Positions 21,476 through 31,619 of a stretch of DNA of 64,000 nt are shown in pieces. The stretch lies in the NCBI GenBank assembly GCA_030159075.1, contig BROG01000029.1, positions 310,001-374,000 of the forward strand, written 5' to 3'. This stretch comes from Atrina japonica. Lineage: Eukaryota; Mollusca; Bivalvia; Pterioida; Pinnidae. The stretch's first letter is position 1, and each line of letters starts with the position of its first letter. The notes beneath the pieces were generated by a model. It had not been told where the DNA came from and searched no databases. It worked only from the letters and a program-made list of their open reading frames with translations. The position numbers and the translations under genes are program-made.

Positions 21476-24400
21476 ATGTTTAGATTTGGAGCCAAAACGA
21501 TCGCGCGGGCATTGATGATAACACAGAACAGGAATTTGTTTGAGTTGAAATTCAAATTCAATATCTTTTTATACAGGAATATGTCAGGGTCTCTGGGAGA
21601 GAGTTTTTACGTTTTGTTTCCAGATCATGCTCTCCATTTGAAGAAAAAATGTCGCACAAATATATCGAAAGACAGTTCAAGTAGAACTTTCGCTTTGTCG
21701 AACAACTTGAACAAGGGGGAATTTCTTGTGTTTCAACCACAGCCACGACATCTGAAGAAACAATCTACATATACAAAAACCGCTGTGATCTCACAAAGAC
21801 TGCTAAGAAATTTAAGTAATCAAGAAGAAATAAATCCGGTTATTTCATTGACAACCGAATCGACTAGCGACGTCGTACGTGGTGTTGCGGTGTATTCTAC
21901 GAACCCAGAAGTGGATCATTGGTCCGAAAGTACCGTGAAAGCAGCTTTGGAACTTGATTTTAAACAGTATCTTACGTTTTGTAGGGTCGATTGTAACACT
22001 TATCATGCTACAGTTAAAGGATGTGAATATCACGATGTCCTTGAGGAGGCAGTGTACTCGGTCGACGAAAACAATCAGCCAGAGTCAATTATTTTTACAA
22101 ACAAGAACTTCAGTCCAGTTCTTCATGACAGATCATACTCGAGGATAATTTTAGAAGATGTAAGTTAATGTTTAGACATTTAGTAAGGTGGAAAGGTAGG
22201 CCAATAATCTCTAAAGCCACTAATCAAATCTTGTCTGGCATATCTAGGCCTAGGCCGAACTTCTGCCCCTAGTTATAGTTATCTTGGCCTAGTTATAGTG
22301 ACAACGATGCAACTAACTTATCTAGGCCTATAGTTACATGACAACAATACCACTAACTAATCTAGGCCTAGTTACATGATATTGCCACTAACTTATCTAG
22401 GCCTAGTTATAGTGACAACGATGCCACCAACTTATCTAAGCCTAGTTACATGACAATGATGCCATTAACTAATCTAGGCTTAGTTACACAACGATGCCAC
22501 TAACTCATCTAGGCCTAGTTACATGACAATGATGCCACTAACTATAATCTAGGTCTAGTTATAGTGACAACAATGCCACTAACTTACCTATGTAACAGTC
22601 ATGGATATAGGCAGATTAACTGTCTAGTCCATCAGCTAGCTTTTGTGGCTGGACGGTTAGCGTTTATATCCATGTACTGAAGTTAAGCAACGGCGAGCGC
22701 GGTCAGCATCTGGATGGGTGACAATCTGATGTGATGCGCTCGGCACATTACAATTGGTGGCAGCGAAGAGATCTGAAATCCAGGAGATACAGCTGAAGGG
22801 CATAGTGTAAGCTGTGGATTTCAAGTCAGGAGATACAGCTGAAGGGCATAGTGTAAGCTGTGGATTTCAAGTTGAACCCAAGAAGCTTCGGGACGAAGCT
22901 TGTCGTCGGAGGGGGTAATGTAACAGTCATGGATATAGGCAGATTAACTGTCTAGTCCATCAGCTAGCTTTTGTGGCTGGACGGTTAGCGTTTATATCCA
23001 TGTACTGAAGTTAAGCAACGGCGAGCGCGGTCAGCATCTGGATGGGTGACAATCTGATGTGATGCGCTCGGCACGTTACAATTGGTGGCAGCGGTGGGAT
23101 CTGAAATCCAGGAGATACAGCTGAAGGGCATAGTGTAAGCTGTGGATTTCAAGTCAGGAGATACAGCTGAAGGGCATAGTGTAAGCTGTGGATTTCAAGT
23201 TGAACCCAAGAAGCTTCGGGACGAAGCTTGTCGTCGGAGGGGGTAATGTAACAGTCATGGATATAGGCAGATTAACTGTCTAGTCTATCAGCTAGCTTTT
23301 GTGGCTGGACGGTTAGCGTTTATATCCAAGTACTGAAGTTAAGCAACGGGCGAGCGCGGTCAGCATCTGGATGGGTGACAATCTGATGTGATGCGCTCGG
23401 CACGTTACAATTGGTGGCAGCGAAGAGATCTGAAATCCAGGAGATACAGCTGAAGGGCATAGTGTAAGCTGTGGATTTCAAGTCAGGAGATACAGCTGAA
23501 GGGCATAGTGTAAGCTGTGGATTTCAAGTTGAACCCACGAAGCTTCGGGACGAAGCTTGTCGTCGGAGGGGGGTAATGTAACAGTCATGGATATAGGCAG
23601 ATTAACTGTCTAGTCCATCAGCTAGCTTTTGTGGCTGGACGGTTAGCGTTTATATCCATGTACTGAAGTTAAGCAACGGCGAGCGCGGTCAGCATCTGGA
23701 TGGGTGACAATCTGATGTGATGCGCTCGGCACGTTACACCTAGTCTAGTTCCATGGCAACGATGCCACTCTCACTAACTGATATAATCTAGGCCTTATAT
23801 AATATAATTATATGACAATGCAACAAATCAAAACATATTTGGTATACCTAGGCTTAATTACAACGACAAAGGTGCCACTGTAAGTCTGTAACTACATCAT
23901 CGTGCAAACTAATCTAGATTAGCCTAGTATATGTAGTTACCGTGGCACCTTTGTTGTGGTTACTAAGTCTAGATAAACGGAATTACTTGGCTGTTGGCTT
24001 TTATTTAAAGAACTATATAAATGTTTCAATAAGTGTGTCATATGCTCAATATAATGAAAAGTGTATAAGTAGTTATTTCTGAATTCAAACCATGTTCTGC
24101 AAATCTTTCCAATGAAGAAGTTAACAGAAAGGAATTTTAAAAAAAACTTGACTACATGTAAGAATGTTTGCAATTATGTAAAAGATGTGTAACCTACAAT
24201 GCATCATCAGTAAAGAAGAATGTTATTTTTAGTACACAGACATGGATGAAGTGAAGGAATTGCTGGGGAAATATGACAGCTTAGTTCCAGCCGATATTTG
24301 TCCAAATGCTATGTCTAAAAACATGAAACATCCGTTTATTGTTGTGGAGGGACTAGATGCTACAGGTAAGCTAATTTTCCCCTCTGATTAAAAAAAAAGA

Positions 24401-27400
24401 AAACAACGACCTACTAACTTAAATTGTTGTACAGATTCACACCTGCATTAGGCATATCAAACATAATTTTAAATTGTTGCTTTAACTGCAGAATGGTTTG
24501 CCATGAACTGAGACTTGTCCAGTTTATTTTTCTGTTCTATTTTTCTTCTGGACAGAATTCGACTCGCGGATGAAACATGTCAACAGTAACGAAAATTTCC
24601 ATGTGTCCTGCAGGACAAGTAGTACTGCAATCTACTTGTCGAATGCAAAAATGACTTGTCTGAAAATCAAGTGTAACATTTAAAGATATCTTTTTGTGTT
24701 TAAACAAGAATAATCTTTGTTGAATTAATTTTTGTCTTCAACAGTTTTCACTTGTCCTTTCGGAAGGTTCCATTCTTGGTGCTCAGCATAAGAAATGAAA
24801 GTCATGGGTCTTTCTGATGAGACTTAAAACCGAGGTTCTGTGTTACAGCAGAAACAACATGTTAAAGAACCGGCTTCATTGTATTGGCATCAGTCCATAG
24901 CACATGTCCAAATTTTTGGCACCTCACCGAAAGATGGTGACATCTTTATACAGGCGAAAAATTACAATAAAAACTTCTGGTTTTCATATTTCTTTTTTGT
25001 TTTCTAATTTGCTCAACAGTAAATATTTTTTGTTATATTTTCTTATTTGTTCTACAGTAGGCCTATACATTATATCTTTGTCTGTTGTATTTTTCTTATT
25101 TGCTCTACAGTATATCATTTACAGTATGTTTTTTTCAATTGTATTTTCTGATTTATCCTACAGTAGATCTTTTTATGTTATCTTTCCAGGGAAGACAACT
25201 CTTACACAAACACTTGAAGAGAAATTAAAGGCTGTTAGGTACTATACACCACCGCCTCCAGTAGAACATCTAAGAAAACATTTTGATGCTTTGCCAGAAA
25301 TAGTGAGGAGAGCCTATTACTCATTGGGTAATTACATTGTTGCCATGGAGATATCAAAAGCGTGTCAAGAAAGACCAGTTATAATGGACAGGCAAGTATT
25401 TTTGACATGATAAATGAAGTAGGTCCTATTTCATTTGAGGAAGCTCCTATCTGTACAAGAAATTTGTTATTCTGGTATATGTATTACTTTTTATAATTTC
25501 ATTTTTTATCAAAATATTTTTTTGTCAATTAGTACAAGTATTGAGCCGTATTTAACATTGATTGTAAGTTGCCTGTTGTTCATTACAACGCCTACTTATA
25601 CTGTACAGTTATTACATCTTCCTGTATGGTCAGGTTGTTAGCGTTTGATTTGTACACTGTACAGTTATTACATCATCCTGTAGAGCTGGCCTGGCTCAAT
25701 CGGTAGCGCGCTCGACTCTGGATCGTGAGGTCTTGAGTTCGAGTCCTGCCGGCGGCAGGTTGGTTTCCTGTCTTTCAGATGAAACAGTAAAAACTGGAGC
25801 TCCCGTGTCACAGTAGGTGTCGGCACGTTAAAGAACCCTCACTGCTCAATGGCCGTAAGTGCCAAATAACAAATAAGTTAAATAACAATAAATAAACATA
25901 AACATCATCCTGTATGGTCAGGTTGTTGACACTTGATTTGTTTGTACACTGTACAGTTATTACATCTTCCTGTATGGCCAGGCTGTTGACACTTGATTTG
26001 TTTGTACAGTTATTACATCTTCCTGTATGGTCAGGTTGTTGACACTTGATTTGTTTGTACACTGTACAGTTATTACATCTTCCTGTATGGCCAGGCTGTT
26101 GACACTTGATTTGTTTGTACAGTTATTACATCTTCCTGTACAGTTATTACATCCCTGTATGGCCAGGCTGTTGACATTTGATTTGTTTGTACAGTTATTA
26201 CATCTTCCTGTATGGTCTGTACAGTTATTACATCTTCCTGTATGGCCAGGCTGTTGACACTTGATTTGTTTGTACAGTTATTACATCTTCCTGTATGGTC
26301 AGGTTGTTGACATTTGATTTGTTTGTACACTGTACAGTTATTACATCTTCCTGTTTGGTCAGGTTGTTGACAGGTTGTTGACATTTGATTTGTTTGTACA
26401 CTGTACAGTTATTACATCTTTCTGTATGGTCAGGTTGTTGACACTTGATTTGTTTGTTTATATTACATCTGTACAGGTTTGATTACATCTCCCTGTATGG
26501 TTAGGTTGGCCTTGATTTGGCTTTGTACACTGTACAGTTACATCTTCCTGTATGGTCATTTGTTTATGTACAGTTATTACATCTCCTGTATGGCCTGTTG
26601 ACACTGGTCAGTTATGTCTGACACTTGATTGATTGTTTGTACATTGTATGGCAGTTTGATTACATCTTACATCCTGTATGGCCAGGCTGTTGACACTTGA
26701 TTTGTTTGTACAGTTTTATACAGGTTGTTGACACTATTTGTTTGTACATCTTCATCTGTGTATGGTCAGGTTGTTGACATCTGATTGTTTTGTTTGTACC
26801 TGTACTGTACAGTTTGTTACACATCTTTCCTGTTGGCCACGTTTGATTTGTTTTACAGTTATTCAGGGTAGGTTGTTGACACTGGCATGTTCAGTTACAT
26901 CTGCCTATGGTATAGCAAGTATGAATACCAAATAAACAGTGACCTGCCACGGAAAGGTCATTGGGTTTACAAGTGGCCAGAGGATCTCCTTCGTCCTACT
27001 GTTGTCTTGTTTCTTACAGTTAGTGAAGAAATTCGTAAAGAAAGACTGAGTGGCAGAGCTACGGAAAAGACATTTGAAGAGAAACATCTGGACAGAGACA
27101 AATTATTTAGAGAAAGGTATTTAGCATTAAAGTTAACAAATCCACTCTTGTCAGCATTTGAGAGTTTAGAATTTTTTGTCATCAGGTAATGCTATGTCAG
27201 ATCTACCAGTAAGGTCAGTAGGTCAGATATAGCATTGTGATATACATGAAAACCAGCCTTTGTGAATTTTTCTAATGAACTTGCAATTTTGCTAATTTTC
27301 TAGTGTGGTCTGCAAATTTCGAAAAGTTTAACATATCTCATGCTAGTAAGGGGCAATGTACAAGTTCAACAAGATGTACAAGGAATAGATTTGTCTGTAT

Positions 27401-28403
27401 TCGTTATATTTTAAGCCATGTCTTACATCAGTTCTAAAATGACTGGTTTGACACGATACCTATATGAATTTTATTTGTGATAATCAACCATGGTATATGT
27501 ATTCATTATGGTGACTTCACTGTCACAGGGCTTAAATTTAACGCTTTCTCAAAATGGCCCACAGAACCAGTAGCATAAAAAAGTCTCCTAGGCCAATCAA
27601 ACTTCTACTGGTCCACAACCATTTCAAAAGAAATCATTTCATGATATATTTAGATAAAGAAAAGCTAACTATGTATGTAGTACATGTGAGGATAAGACAG
27701 GATATTTTAAGTTTGTATTCAGGGGTATGGAAATATGACTTTCATGCACTTGTCACTGGGCAAGTAAATGCCAAAAATTGGATGCCCGAAATAGATTTTT
27801 ACTTGTCCAATATTTACTGACCTATTTTTTATATACAAAAATACTTTAGTAAGATTTTGAACTCTTAAATTACGTTTTTTATTCCTTTATAATACACTTG
27901 TCCATGAAAAACCAAATTGAAAAAATTTACTTGTCCAGACAGTAAACGTAACGGGTCGGGCAAATTGGGCATAGGATTTCCTCATCCTTGGTGTTAGTGA
28001 TTAGATACTGGTAGATCATTTCATAAGATTTACATACGTGTAACAATTATTGAAAAGAGCACTGACTCTATCTTTATTTCTTTTACTGGACAATGAGACC
28101 AGTATAAATGAGAAATCTACTGGCCCGTCCTGTTAATTACTGGCCACAGGTCAATGGACCAGTACTAATTTCAAGCCCTGCCGTTATGATATTTATTTTC
28201 AAGACAATGTTATGACATGTAACCATGGTATTTAATTTTTATCAATGATATGACACAGGCTCTATTTATTTTCTTGTAGACTCTGTACAGCATACAGAAG
28301 AATGGAAGACCCCAATTGTATTGAGATTGATGCCAGCGGTGATGTTAAAAGTGTTGTGGATGCCTCTGTAAAGCAGTTACAACACTTTGGGATAAATATC
28401 TGA
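21476..28403 (+). CDS. CMPK2: UMP-CMP kinase 2, mitochondrial; exon 4 damaged in this assembly
   Basis: Exons: 21476-22159, 24233-24365, 25190-25391, about 26883-27116, 28280-28403 (stop 28401-28403). About 455 residues, close to human CMPK2 (449). Exon 1 encodes the 228-residue N-terminal region with a basic, Arg-rich start typical of mitochondrial import; a second Met at residue 36 is an alternative start. The kinase domain is thymidylate-kinase-like: P-loop GLDATGKTT at residues 268-276, split by intron 2; the DR motif at 339-340; LID 'LSGRATEKTFEE'. It phosphorylates (d)UMP/(d)CMP in mitochondria for nucleotide salvage. Intron 3 begins AG|GCAAGT, a GC donor. The 5' part of exon 4 shifts frame twice within about 40 bp (see separate entry). 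Confidence 0.93.
22240..22590. repeat. Minisatellite hosting the TRIM insertion, CMPK2 intron 1
   Basis: Seven or so copies of a ~48-bp unit 'atctaggcctagttacatga' plus 'caacgatgccactaactt'. The array resumes after the TRIM at 23739 ('ggcaacgatgccact', 'tctaggcctta'). So the retroelement landed inside it. Confidence 0.85.
22679..22722 (+). promoter_or_regulatory. 5S rRNA-derived internal promoter within the LTR
   Basis: GAAGTTAAGCAACG (22679-22692) matches box A of the metazoan 5S rRNA gene. 'ggtcagcatc' sits where the intermediate element lies, and TGGATGGGTGAC (22711-22722) matches box C, at the native spacing. The same segment occurs in all four LTRs, in LTR sense orientation. Flanking LTR sequence does not continue the 5S gene convincingly, so a 5S RNA gene is excluded. 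Activity is inferred. Confidence 0.8.
23083..23100 (+). other. Primer-binding site, complementary to tRNA-Leu 3' end
   Basis: TGGTGGCAGCGGTGGGAT is the complement of a tRNA 3' end ATCCCACCGCTGCCACCA, the 3' terminus of a metazoan tRNA-Leu as I recall it. The copies after LTR1 (22755-22772) and LTR3 (23412-23429) read GCGAAGAGAT at the distal end and match only over the first 11 bases. Confidence 0.75.
24530..24775. mobile_element. Dispersed repeat fragment, CMPK2 intron 2
   Basis: Similar to 60690-60925 in BBS5 intron 3: shared 'gaaaatttccatgtgtcctg/gaaaatttccacttgtcctg', 'aaatgacttgtctg', 'gacatttaaagatat'. The 'acttgtc' motifs also appear inside 27526-28180. Ends are not resolved. Confidence 0.6.
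25600..26880. repeat. ~60-bp minisatellite reaching into CMPK2 exon 4
   Basis: Unit near 'tgttgacacttgatttgttt', 'gtacactgtacagttattac', 'atcttcctgtatggtcagg'. Copies are regular up to about 26450, then become irregular with scrambled, partly duplicated segments up to the exon. Part of the unit ('acatcttcctgtatgg') resembles the start of exon 4 ('acatctgcctatgg') preceded by an acceptor-like 'gtacag'. A SINE (25683-25901) interrupts it. Confidence 0.9.
25683..25901 (+). mobile_element. tRNA-derived SINE, family 1, inside the minisatellite
   Basis: Best-preserved head of the family: 'tggctcaatcggtagcgcgc' (A-box region) and 'gagttcgagtcctg' (B box), then 'gtgtcggcacgttaaagaac'. It ends in an A-rich tail. 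A perfect 13-bp target duplication ACATCATCCTGTA flanks it (25670-25682 and 25902-25914), which is minisatellite sequence, so it inserted after the array formed. Confidence 0.92.
26883..27116 (+). other. CMPK2: CMPK2 exon 4 with two frame breaks at its 5' end
   Basis: The family pattern 'WHST-AY-IA' should follow the DR of exon 3. Here TGG CAT (26883-26888) is in one frame, 'TSAYGIAS' (26897-26920) in a second, and 'EYQINSDLPRKGHWVYKW' (from 26923) in a third. The third frame stays open to the donor at 27117 and joins exon 5 correctly. No clean acceptor AG with pyrimidine tract precedes the exon. Either consensus errors next to a hard-to-assemble minisatellite or real decay of this allele would explain it; the intact rest of the gene favours the first. 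Confidence 0.8.
27526..28180. mobile_element. hAT-like non-autonomous element, CMPK2 intron 4
   Basis: Ends CAGGGCTTAAATTTA (27526) and TAATTTCAAGCCCTG (to 28180) are near-perfect inverted repeats, related to the shorter copy at 7356-7726. The middle (about 27740-27970) contains an 'acttgtcc'-rich segment absent from that copy, probably a nested insertion. No intact 8-bp target duplication is visible. Confidence 0.65.
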
Positions 28404-28823
28404 ATCATGCGGCATTATTAACTTTTGTCATGGATTTTTTAAAGTGGAAAACTGATCAAGATCTCTCATTTTAACCAAGTATTCAAAATTGCTTTTTTTA
28501 TTTTCTGCACCTCAAGTTTCTACCAACGGCTCAGAAATAAGTATTTTTCTTTCAATTTTGTAGTGCAAATCAGACAAATTTGTAATCTATAGGAGAAAGA
28601 GAAAGAGAAAGTGAAATTTCTAAATAGAGTCTGGCTATTTACAGGAGTGGAATGGAGCAGATATAAGATCAGACAAGTTACAAATATTAGTGGAATTCCT
28701 ACATATTTATTTTAGTCAAAATTGATTTCAGTTAGCATGGAAAAAATTTTAATAATTGAGTTGAATTAAAACTGTACCCTGACTTGAGATAATACCTCAT
28801 ACTTAGTTAAAACCTATTCGTGC

Positions 28824-29365
28824 GTGTCTTCACGTAAGGAGTCTACAACGTCACTCCATTGGTTTCTGTGCTGTGCTGCTCTCCCTATGGTGTTCCAGTT
28901 GAACCCAGTCTCCCTCAGCTTTATCTTCACTGTCCTTCTCCATGTCTCTCTTGATCAACTGGGTCTTCTCTTTCCAGGTGCTGTCCATTTCATAGATTTT
29001 CTAGATATACAAAATGTATTCTCTTCCACCATCCTTAATACATGTCCCAGATATCTCCATCTTCTGCACTTAATCTCCATGTTCATGTCTCCTTTGCCTG
29101 TTTGTTTTGCTACTTCTTTGTTGCATACCCGATCTCGCTATCTAACGCCAAGTATTCTCCACGAATATCTACCATCAAACCCTCTCAGCCAGCTCTCAGT
29201 CTCTTTATTGGTCCTCGGGGTTTCTGCAGCAAACAGTAGCACTGGTGGTACATTGCTGTTGTATAAAACATTCTTAGACTTCCCTGAAATATTCCTTTAT
29301 TTACAAATGTTTCCCAGTCTTCAAAATGCTGTTGTTGTTTTGCCAGTCCTGATGTTCACTTTTTC
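28824..29365 (-). pseudogene. Truncated LINE ORF2: C-terminal end of a reverse transcriptase
   Basis: Read on the minus strand from about 29365: 'SNVPPVLLFAAETPRTNKE', 'ESWLRGFDGRYSWRILGV', 'CRRWRYLGHVLRM', 'KWTAPGKRRPS', 'SRETWRRTVKIKLRETGFNW', 'RAAQHRNQWSDVVDSLREDT'. This is the usual order of the region after the RT thumb in non-LTR retrotransposons of the CR1/RTE-like type. There are at least two in-frame stops and a frame change, and no RT catalytic core or endonuclease remains, so it is a dead 5'-truncated copy. It lies in the putative CMPK2 3' UTR. Confidence 0.85.
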
Positions 29366-30969
29366 TTCTGACTTCTCTGTTGATGTTTACTACATTCATA
29401 CAGAATTCACAAAATACAATGTATATATTATTTACAAAAGTAATACATCATTCTCTTTTTTAAATTCACAGCTGTTAGTCTGGGAAAGTGTCAAAACAAA
29501 AAAAATTTGAATAGCCTAGCCTTGTAAATACTTTTTAAGATAGCAATTTTAGTTGTTATTTTTTATTCTCTTTATCACGGCTGGATACAAGTAACCATAC
29601 ATCTACATATTACCAGACATCAAATTGACAGTTACATTTTTGTTTATTTTTTCACATTTTTGCATATTTCATGACTTTGTTATATTTTGTTATGTTTATA
29701 TAACTCTGTGATTATGATAATATACTATTAAGATTTGTTATATATATATATATATAGACATTGTAGAATCAGAGAATTTCGTTGTGGTTTTAATTTCATT
29801 TATTTCATCGTTTTCATTTTTCAATAAAATTTAAACCTGGCGTGACAAAAATTTACATAAATCATATCTAGTAATACTAATAGATTTCTTTACAAACAAC
29901 TTTTATGTTTCAACATATTTGTTTTATTTTTAAAACGACGAAATATTAACCCCACAAAATACGATATATACACATATAAACATGACATATTTGTGGTATA
30001 TTACCGCGACATGTAATGTGGTATATTACCGCGACATGTAATAACACAAAAATATTCATTATAAGTCAAAGTTCAAGGGACTGTGTAGAAAAGTTTGAAA
30101 TATCAAACCTTCGACTCGTGAATGATAACCATGTACAATTGGATTTGTAATGTCAGAGGTTCTGTATGGTGTCAATGTCTGCTTCAAACCATATAAATCA
30201 TAGATGTATGGTCTTGATATTTCGTAATTAGTTAAAAAATTAACTCAGTTGTCGTAAATTAAAACATAGAGCATTTATAAGATGAAAGATTTCAGTTTGC
30301 CGAGGTGGGGAAGGATGGCATATATTTTGTTGATAGATAACTATGTTTCACATAGCATGAACAAAATTTTTCAATGAATGACACCAAGAAGGGGCAAATT
30401 CTACTTATCAATTTGTTTTTAATATATTTTATATACAGGAAGATATGTAAATGTATATTGTTTTATCAATATATGATATGTATACATGTGTATCATTTTA
30501 TCAAACAAACTTTAGTCTCATTTGATTGTTGTTCAGTTTTAATAAACTTTCCACTTTTGCTATTTTTGTTGACATGTTTATTTTTTGTGAGCAGGCGACT
30601 TCCGGTTCAGGAAAATACCACAAGCCTTCCATTAAACATGTAGATTCAGACTGGTTTGGTTCAAACTGATTAATGGAATGCAGCCCTGTTTTCTGTAAGT
30701 AAACCTGCAGAGCATAAACTAATGGTTGGGGGTCGAGTGGTTAGAGCTTAAAACTATTATACAGGGTTACCAGAGGTGGGATTTTCGAGATTTGAGTCCT
30801 AAAATTAGATTCACTTTCCGAAAACTTTTCCTGTCATTACTGACAGGCTATTTTTTATACAGTTTGATTATGATTTGTTTAACATGGTTCCGAAAGATAA
30901 GCAGAAGACGCTTCTGATGTTGAACACATTTTGCAAAGCTAGCATCACGAGTTCTGGATGTTTCATGTG
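29366..30969. other. AT-rich spacer between convergent CMPK2 and DDX23
   Basis: An AATAAA at 29823-29828 is the best candidate CMPK2 polyadenylation signal, 1.4 kb after the stop. 'gtggtatattaccgcgacat' is duplicated at about 29993-30040. No gene recognised. Confidence 0.5.
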
Positions 30970-31126
30970 TTAACAAAATTTCATCTGAAACCCTGAAAAA
31001 AAATCACAATGGTCTGTATCTGTAAATAAACAATGACATTTTGCCACAAATCATGACCCTGAAAAACAGTCTGTAAATCAATGACTTGGACCAGTCCAAA
31101 TGTGTCTGTAGGGGTAAATGGGTTAA
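30970..31126. mobile_element. TTAA MITE (copy 2 of 4), enlarged
   Basis: The right part 'gtctgtaaatcaatgacttg', 'gaccagtccaaatgtgtctg', 'taggggtaaatgggttaa' matches 43920-44011. The left part holds a partial internal duplication ('aaccctgaaa', 'gaccctgaaaaacagt'). Confidence 0.7.
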
Positions 31127-31412
31127 GAGAGAAAAAAAAAATAGCAACAGTTGAAAACAACATTTGTGTTTTAATATGCTAAAGAATCCACTTAAAACTT
31201 GCTTAACCGTGCTTTTGATCATGGTTGGGATTTTCTTTAACCATTTAACTGCATGGTTTACACCATTCCATTAGAAATATTTAACTGTAAAAATGTTTTA
31301 AACCAGGTTCATGGTTAATAGTAAATAAACAGGCCTTATATAACTGAGAAATTGTTTGTGACACAAAACATCGTAAAAACCAAAATAATGTAGACATTCA
31401 GTATAAGACATG

Positions 31413-31418
31413 TTTATT
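31413..31418 (-). terminator. Candidate DDX23 polyadenylation signal
   Basis: AATAAA on the minus strand, about 0.9 kb beyond the DDX23 stop. If used, the 3' UTR would contain the 31620-32190 repeat array. Confidence 0.35.
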
Positions 31419-31619
31419 CAATTGATGAAATGTATCGGTAACAACAATTTACAACAATATGAGTTTCATCTAAAAGTACCAGCTATTGACGAGTTTCAGT
31501 ACCTTAGATAGTGAGACGTACCAAGTTGATGGACATTCAATTTTCCAGTTCTTTTGAAAAATAGCACTAAGTCATTGTAATCATAACAATATTAACTTAA
31601 AAAAACAAAACCTATTTAA

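Larger units (their letters stand above)
22591..23738 (+). mobile_element. Cassandra-like TRIM multimer: 4 LTRs, 3 internal segments, 5S-derived LTR
   Basis: LTRs: 22591-22752, 22919-23080, 23247-23409, 23577-23738 (162-163 bp). Each starts TGTAAC and ends GTTACA (ATTACA in the first). Two bases after each of the first three lies a primer-binding site TGGTGGCAGCG...GAT. The internal segments are about 166 bp, contain a direct 46-bp duplication ('aggagatacagctgaagggc'), a perfect hairpin AAGCTTCG-GGA-CGAAGCTT, no ORF, and a G-rich polypurine tract 'ggagggggtaa' just before the next LTR. The flanks carry the 4-bp duplication CCTA (22587-22590, 23739-23742), so the whole multimer behaves as one insertion. 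Every LTR contains a 5S rRNA-like segment. Plant Cassandra elements have this design. It is non-autonomous and needs an LTR retrotransposon elsewhere. Confidence 0.88.

Noticed and set aside
22679..22750. A 5S rRNA gene cluster
   Set aside because: Only the internal-promoter part resembles 5S. The 5' third and the 3' end do not, there is no T-run terminator, and the unit has LTR ends, PBS and PPT.
25683..25760. A tRNA gene
   Set aside because: A and B boxes are present but the acceptor stem does not close, and the sequence continues into a SINE body flanked by a target duplication.
28824..29510. A 228-codon plus-strand ORF
   Set aside because: It is antisense to a clear LINE reverse-transcriptase C-terminus; the plus-strand translation matches nothing recognisable.
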